A DNA stretch of 64,000 nt from Phytoactinopolyspora halotolerans. GTDB taxonomy: Bacteria; Actinomycetota; Actinomycetes; Jiangellales; Jiangellaceae. Location of the stretch: contig NZ_JAAGOA010000002.1 in NCBI RefSeq assembly GCF_010550675.1, positions 421,015 through 485,014 on the forward strand, written 5' to 3'. The translations under genes were made by a program, and so were the position numbers. Shown piece after piece: positions 63,097 to 64,000 of the stretch. Numbering within the stretch: position 1 is the first letter of the stretch; each line of letters begins with the position of its first letter. Under the pieces are notes generated by a model. It searched no databases. It was not told the DNA's origin and saw nothing but the letters and a program-made list of their open reading frames with translations.

Positions 63097-63294
63097 TTAT
63101 GAGCGGCGGTTCTCTCGACGTCTGACGAACTTCAGTCCTGACCAGTCCTCGCCGAGTGAGGCGACCTTGACGTCGACCACGCCGAGCGGCAGGAACATGT
63201 CGCGCAGGTCGTTCTCGCTGATGTCGCTCGTATGGCGTGGCTTGATGCTGATCTTCTTCGCAAGCGGTGTTCCCGAATGTCCGGAGGCGGCCAC
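63097..63294 (-). pseudogene. DUF3052 protein with a large internal deletion
   Basis: A 65-residue open frame. Residues 1-20 (AASGHSGTPLAKKISIKPRH) match the N-terminus of DUF3052 proteins, and residues 21-65 (NDLRDMFLPLGVVDVKVASL then DWSGLKFVRRRENR) match their C-terminus. The middle, about 70-80 residues in relatives, is missing, and the frame is kept. It is probably non-functional. The GTG start has AGGA nine bases upstream. It lies among other decaying genes. Confidence 0.65.
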
Positions 63295-63390
63295 CGTAGA
63301 TTCCTAGCTCGTCCGACTGGATGAGGTGGAGCGTAGCTCAGGAGAGTGGCGTCGGGGAGCGCGATGTGAGATCCCAACAATCGGACCTTC

Positions 63391-63624
63391 GTGCCCGCCC
63401 GTCGGCGTTGTCCACGTGTCGCCCGTGCCGCGTTGCACAGGGGCGAAAATCGGCTGCGTGAGTGTGCGTTCTGCGACCTACTGACGACACATCAGGCCCG
63501 CTGGGTCGCGCGCGAGAAGGAGGCGGTCGCGTTCCTGCCCCTTGTTGAGGACTGGAACGCCCCCGGGCATTGTATCCTCGTGCCAACGCGGCGTGCAGAG
63601 GACATCATCGAAGACCTTACCTAG
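63391..63624 (+). pseudogene. HIT-family protein, truncated by an insertion element
   Basis: About 53 residues match the N-terminal half of HIT proteins: ECAFCDLLTTHQARWVARE with a zinc-type CxxC, and FLPLVEDWNAPGHCILVPTR. The frame ends at TAG inside the left end of the transposase element, so the HxHxH catalytic half is gone. The real start is uncertain and probably lies between 63430 and 63465; upstream residues have no family similarity. Confidence 0.65.
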
Positions 63625-64000
63625 GACGTGTCTCCTAATTCATGGCCGGGCGAGGATGATGGTGGCGGCCAGGAGGACGCCGCCGTGGTAGGTGCGGGCG
63701 TACTTGTCGTATCTGGTGGCGATCCCGCGCCATTGCTTGAACCGGCCGAAGCCGCGCTCGACCGTGTTGCGCGTCTTGTAGCGCTCGGGATCAAACGATG
63801 GTGGCCGCCCACCGGCCGATCCTTTGGCCTGTCGGCGCTTGACCTGGTCACGGCGTTCGGGAATGGTGTGGCGAACGCGGCGGCGGCGAAGCTCACGGCG
63901 GGTGGAAGGGTGCGAGTACGCCTTGTCGGCCAGCAGGTGCTCAGGCCGGTTGCCGGCCTGGTTCAACGTGTCGAGAAGAGGGGCGAGGTAGGGGTTGTCA
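63625..64000 (-). mobile_element. IS5-family-like insertion sequence, left end (partial)
   Basis: The element begins close to 63622-63630, where the HIT frame stops, with a border starting about GGACGTGTCTCCTAATTC, and runs off the window. It carries a reverse-strand transposase. The other end and the target duplication are not visible. Confidence 0.75.
63640..64000 (-). CDS. IS5-like transposase (DDE domain), C-terminal part
   Basis: The frame is open from the window edge to 63640, about 119 residues. A catalytic-region Asp lies in LLADKAYSHPSTR, followed by RRRRVRHTIPERRDQ, the Glu-bearing RYKTRNTVERGFGRFKQW and RGIATRYDKYARTYHGGVLL, all typical of IS5-family DDE transposases. The start and the first Asp are beyond the window. 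The visible part looks intact. Confidence 0.88.
   Translation of the reverse strand, partial: DNPYLAPLLDTLNQAGNRPEHLLADKAYSHPSTRRELRRRRVRHTIPERRDQVKRRQAKGSAGGRPPSFDPERYKTRNTVERGFGRFKQWRGIATRYDKYARTYHGGVLLAATIILARP

Overview
The window is about 64 kb of high-GC actinobacterial chromosome. Gene content (BldC, DUF3073, valine dehydrogenase, small-type PurL with PurS and PurQ, F420-type LLM oxidoreductase, DUF2342 zinc metalloprotease, Rv2578c-type radical SAM protein) and the order purF-purM-DUF3073-vdh-bldC, known from Streptomyces and relatives, point to a filamentous or Streptomyces-like actinomycete. The exact genus cannot be fixed from the sequence alone. No rRNA, tRNA or CRISPR array was seen.

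Layout. 1-4 kb: end of a two-component pair, then an arginine-derivative catabolic divergon (ddaH-rocD facing an Lrp/AsnC regulator). 4-13.5 kb: cell-wall and housekeeping block (NlpC/P60 hydrolase, ppa, dacB, zinc metalloprotease, tilS, hpt, ftsH, folE). 13.5-23 kb: purB, an LLM oxidoreductase, a three-gene polar amino-acid ABC importer, and purC-purS-purQ-purL. 23-36 kb: an accessory block between purL and purF holding an ArsR-like regulator with its operator, a PhD/VapC-type toxin-antitoxin pair, an intein-containing radical SAM protein under a LexA-like box, two proteins with sortase-type C-terminal signals, an APC permease, an M20 dipeptidase and a DEAD-box helicase with a structured leader. 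36-42.6 kb: purF, a small ribbon-helix-helix/VOC operon, purM, DUF3073, vdh and bldC. 42.7-48.5 kb: a GH5-like glycosidase with a divergent LacI regulator, a phosphopantetheinyl transferase, a DUF1707 protein and a PEP mutase-like protein. 48.8-63 kb: a carbohydrate-utilisation island with AraC and LacI regulators, two paralogous PhyH dioxygenases, a zinc alcohol dehydrogenase, an ABC sugar importer, a Tat-exported GH10 enzyme, a large unassigned glycosidase-like protein, a Gfo/Idh/MocA oxidoreductase and a nucleoside hydrolase. 63-64 kb: decaying genes (an internally deleted DUF3052 protein, a truncated HIT protein) next to an IS5-like transposase that runs off the window.

Themes. At least ten genes carry a TANNNT hexamer 6-7 bases before their start codon, with no Shine-Dalgarno sequence, the signature of leaderless transcripts; four de novo purine genes (purB, purC, purF, purM) are among them. 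Many convergent gene pairs are separated by strong and sometimes very long perfect inverted repeats. The most promising leads are the dioxygenase-containing sugar island, the SOS-box plus intein arrangement of the radical SAM gene, and the RHH-VOC operon whose 28-base palindrome overlaps its own start codon.
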